This document shows positions 58,410 through 59,505 of a stretch of DNA of 59,505 nt, piece after piece. Positions within the stretch are counted from its first letter, which is position 1, and each line of letters begins with the position of its first letter. Location: contig JALNZU010000023.1 in the NCBI GenBank assembly GCA_023229245.1, positions 1-59,505 on the forward strand, written 5' to 3'. The translations under genes were made by a program, and so were the position numbers. Under the pieces are notes generated by a model. The model ran no database searches. It was not told the DNA's origin and saw only the letters and a program-made list of their open reading frames with translations. This DNA is from Bacteroidales bacterium. GTDB taxonomy: Bacteria; Bacteroidota; Bacteroidia; Bacteroidales; F082.

Positions 58410-59228
58410 ATGAAACAAAACATACAAACTTGTATTATTGTAGTATTCTTGGCTTTGGAGGCCCCGGCACAAACCTATGAACCTGTGATAGCCTCCGATA
58501 CCATTTCCTGGGATATTACCTGGCAAGAAATGTTTGGAAACGTTCTGAGAAATCTTTATTCTCTCGAAAATGGAGACTCGATTTATCATTATCTGTATTT
58601 TCAAGGTTTTTATCCTTATGCTGAATACGTTGGAAAAATCCGGGAAGATAGAAATACAGGAAGAATATGGTACACACCACAAAATTATACTGAGGAGTAC
58701 CTGATCATGGATTTAACCCTTTCGATAGGGGAGAATTTTGAACTACCAGTATTTAATACTAATACTCCTGTTGAAGTAGTTGATGTATATTACGTTGATC
58801 AGCGAAAGACTATCGAATTTGATTATCAAACCCAATGGAATGAGCCTTTACGGTTTATCGAAGGAGTTGGATCTACTAATATCTTATATATTGGCGCTGA
58901 ACCGGATTGGTCTTTTTTGAATTGCAAGTTCGATCAGGGTGAGTTGGTTTATGTGAACAACAATATACTTTTTGACGGGTGCATGCCCGAGCCTTCTTCA
59001 ATGGCTGAAAAGGATGAACTACAAAATGAAATCAGTATTTATCCGAATCCAAGCACTGGCACACTTGAAATTAATCTTTCAACAGACCATGATGCGCACA
59101 TTAGTATACTTGATTTGTACGGAAGAATACTAAAACAGGTTTATTTTCAAAATTTCCCTAACCGTATTAATTTGCATGATTTCCCGAATGGTATATATTT
59201 TATCAGGGCTGAAGCCGCTGAATCATAA
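58410..59228 (+). CDS. Secreted protein with type IX secretion sorting-domain end, slightly short
   Basis: The 272-residue protein has a signal peptide (TCIIVVFLALEAPAQ), an unrecognised middle, and from about residue 205 a T9SS type A sorting domain: ISIYPNPSTGTLEI, ILDLYGRILKQ, LHDFPNGIYFIRAE. The domain normally continues for about ten residues to a lysine-ended tail, as in the other example in this window (QLIKLLRYK); here it stops at AES and TAA. The final strand may thus be missing, which would impair sorting, unless a recent frameshift lies near 59215. Function is unknown. Confidence 0.8.
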   Translation: MKQNIQTCIIVVFLALEAPAQTYEPVIASDTISWDITWQEMFGNVLRNLYSLENGDSIYHYLYFQGFYPYAEYVGKIREDRNTGRIWYTPQNYTEEYLIMDLTLSIGENFELPVFNTNTPVEVVDVYYVDQRKTIEFDYQTQWNEPLRFIEGVGSTNILYIGAEPDWSFLNCKFDQGELVYVNNNILFDGCMPEPSSMAEKDELQNEISIYPNPSTGTLEINLSTDHDAHISILDLYGRILKQVYFQNFPNRINLHDFPNGIYFIRAEAAES

Positions 59229-59409
59229 TATGTAAAGAATTTTATACCTGTTTAATTCACAAACCTACAATTTACTTTCAAATCACACCATTTTCCCCTT
59301 TTGAATTTTGGATTTAGACCCGAATTGAGCGGAAATCAAGATTAAACAGTTATTTCTCGAAATTTTAGACATACCTCTCCCATTCACCTTTTTTTTGAAG
59401 GTGTAGATT

Positions 59410-59417
59410 TATTTTTG
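59410..59417 (+). promoter_or_regulatory. Possible promoter box for a gene beyond the window
   Basis: TATTTTTG matches TAnnTTTG near the right edge. A small CACCTT/AAGGTG hairpin at 59385-59403 lies just before it. No gene start is seen before base 59505, so the gene, if any, is outside the window. Elsewhere in 59229-59505 nothing is recognised. Confidence 0.35.
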
Positions 59418-59505
59418 TTACATGTGAAAGAACGTTAGATGATAGCGCTTTGTCTAAATCCTGAGTACCTGAAATAGTAATAATAAGTTTTTAAATATAT
59501 GTATC

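Overview
The window looks like chromosomal DNA of a Bacteroidota bacterium, probably order Bacteroidales. Four lines of evidence support this. (1) Promoter boxes of the Bacteroidota form TAnnTTTG sit just upstream of many genes. (2) Two secreted proteins carry C-terminal regions of the type IX secretion sorting type. (3) There is a fused FeoA-FeoB transporter, a dipeptidyl peptidase IV of periplasmic type and a fused E1 alpha-beta 2-oxoacid dehydrogenase. (4) The order rpsU, recombinase, hpf, four tRNAs, tuf, tRNA-Trp, secE, nusG, rplKAJL, rpoBC, DUF3467 is typical of this group. Genus and species cannot be told from the sequence.

Layout. Bases 1-11421 are a defence island. It starts with the 3' end of a DrmB-like (DUF1998) gene. 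A type I restriction-modification locus follows, in the order hsdM, hsdS, hsdR, interrupted by other genes. Two IS200-like REP-associated transposase (RAYT) copies sit at gene junctions and are accompanied by REP-like palindromes. Between hsdS and hsdR lie an Abi_2 (AbiD/AbiF-type HEPN) gene, with a probable small structured RNA just upstream, and an AbiL-type pair (RloA-like ATPase plus RloB). Two short scars made of the first codons of hsdR joined to codons from hsdS lie on either side of the Abi_2 gene. This suggests that the stretch between hsdS and hsdR is a recombination-prone slot for accessory defence genes.

Bases 11422-20950 hold a 7-bp tandem repeat, the fused E1 dehydrogenase, a MATE transporter translationally coupled to cysH, a GxxExxY (PD-(D/E)XK) gene embedded in a 103-bp tandem repeat array, an Hpt phosphotransfer protein, and feoAB with a palindrome in front of it. 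Bases 20950-31002 hold ffh, folD, queE, an OmpA/PD40 envelope protein, an aspartyl-protease/PDZ protein, a TonB C-terminal-domain protein, an MBL-fold hydrolase and DPP IV.

Bases 31061-46280 are the translation and transcription core: rpsU, a tyrosine recombinase, hpf, tRNA-Thr/Tyr/Gly/Thr, tuf, tRNA-Trp, secE, nusG, rplKAJL, rpoBC and a DUF3467 gene, punctuated by hairpins. rpoB appears to start with TTG. Bases 46293-59505 hold an AddA/RecB-like helicase-nuclease, a T9SS-sorted protein coupled to a TamB-like protein, tsaD back to back with tamB, a dGTPase, and a second T9SS-sorted protein after a gene-poor gap.

The part most likely to repay attention is the defence slot at 2581-8409: mosaic RAYT copies, the palindromes, the hsdR/hsdS scars, the Abi_2 gene with its RNA, and RloAB. 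Second is the GxxExxY gene inside its 103-bp repeat array at 16438-17900.
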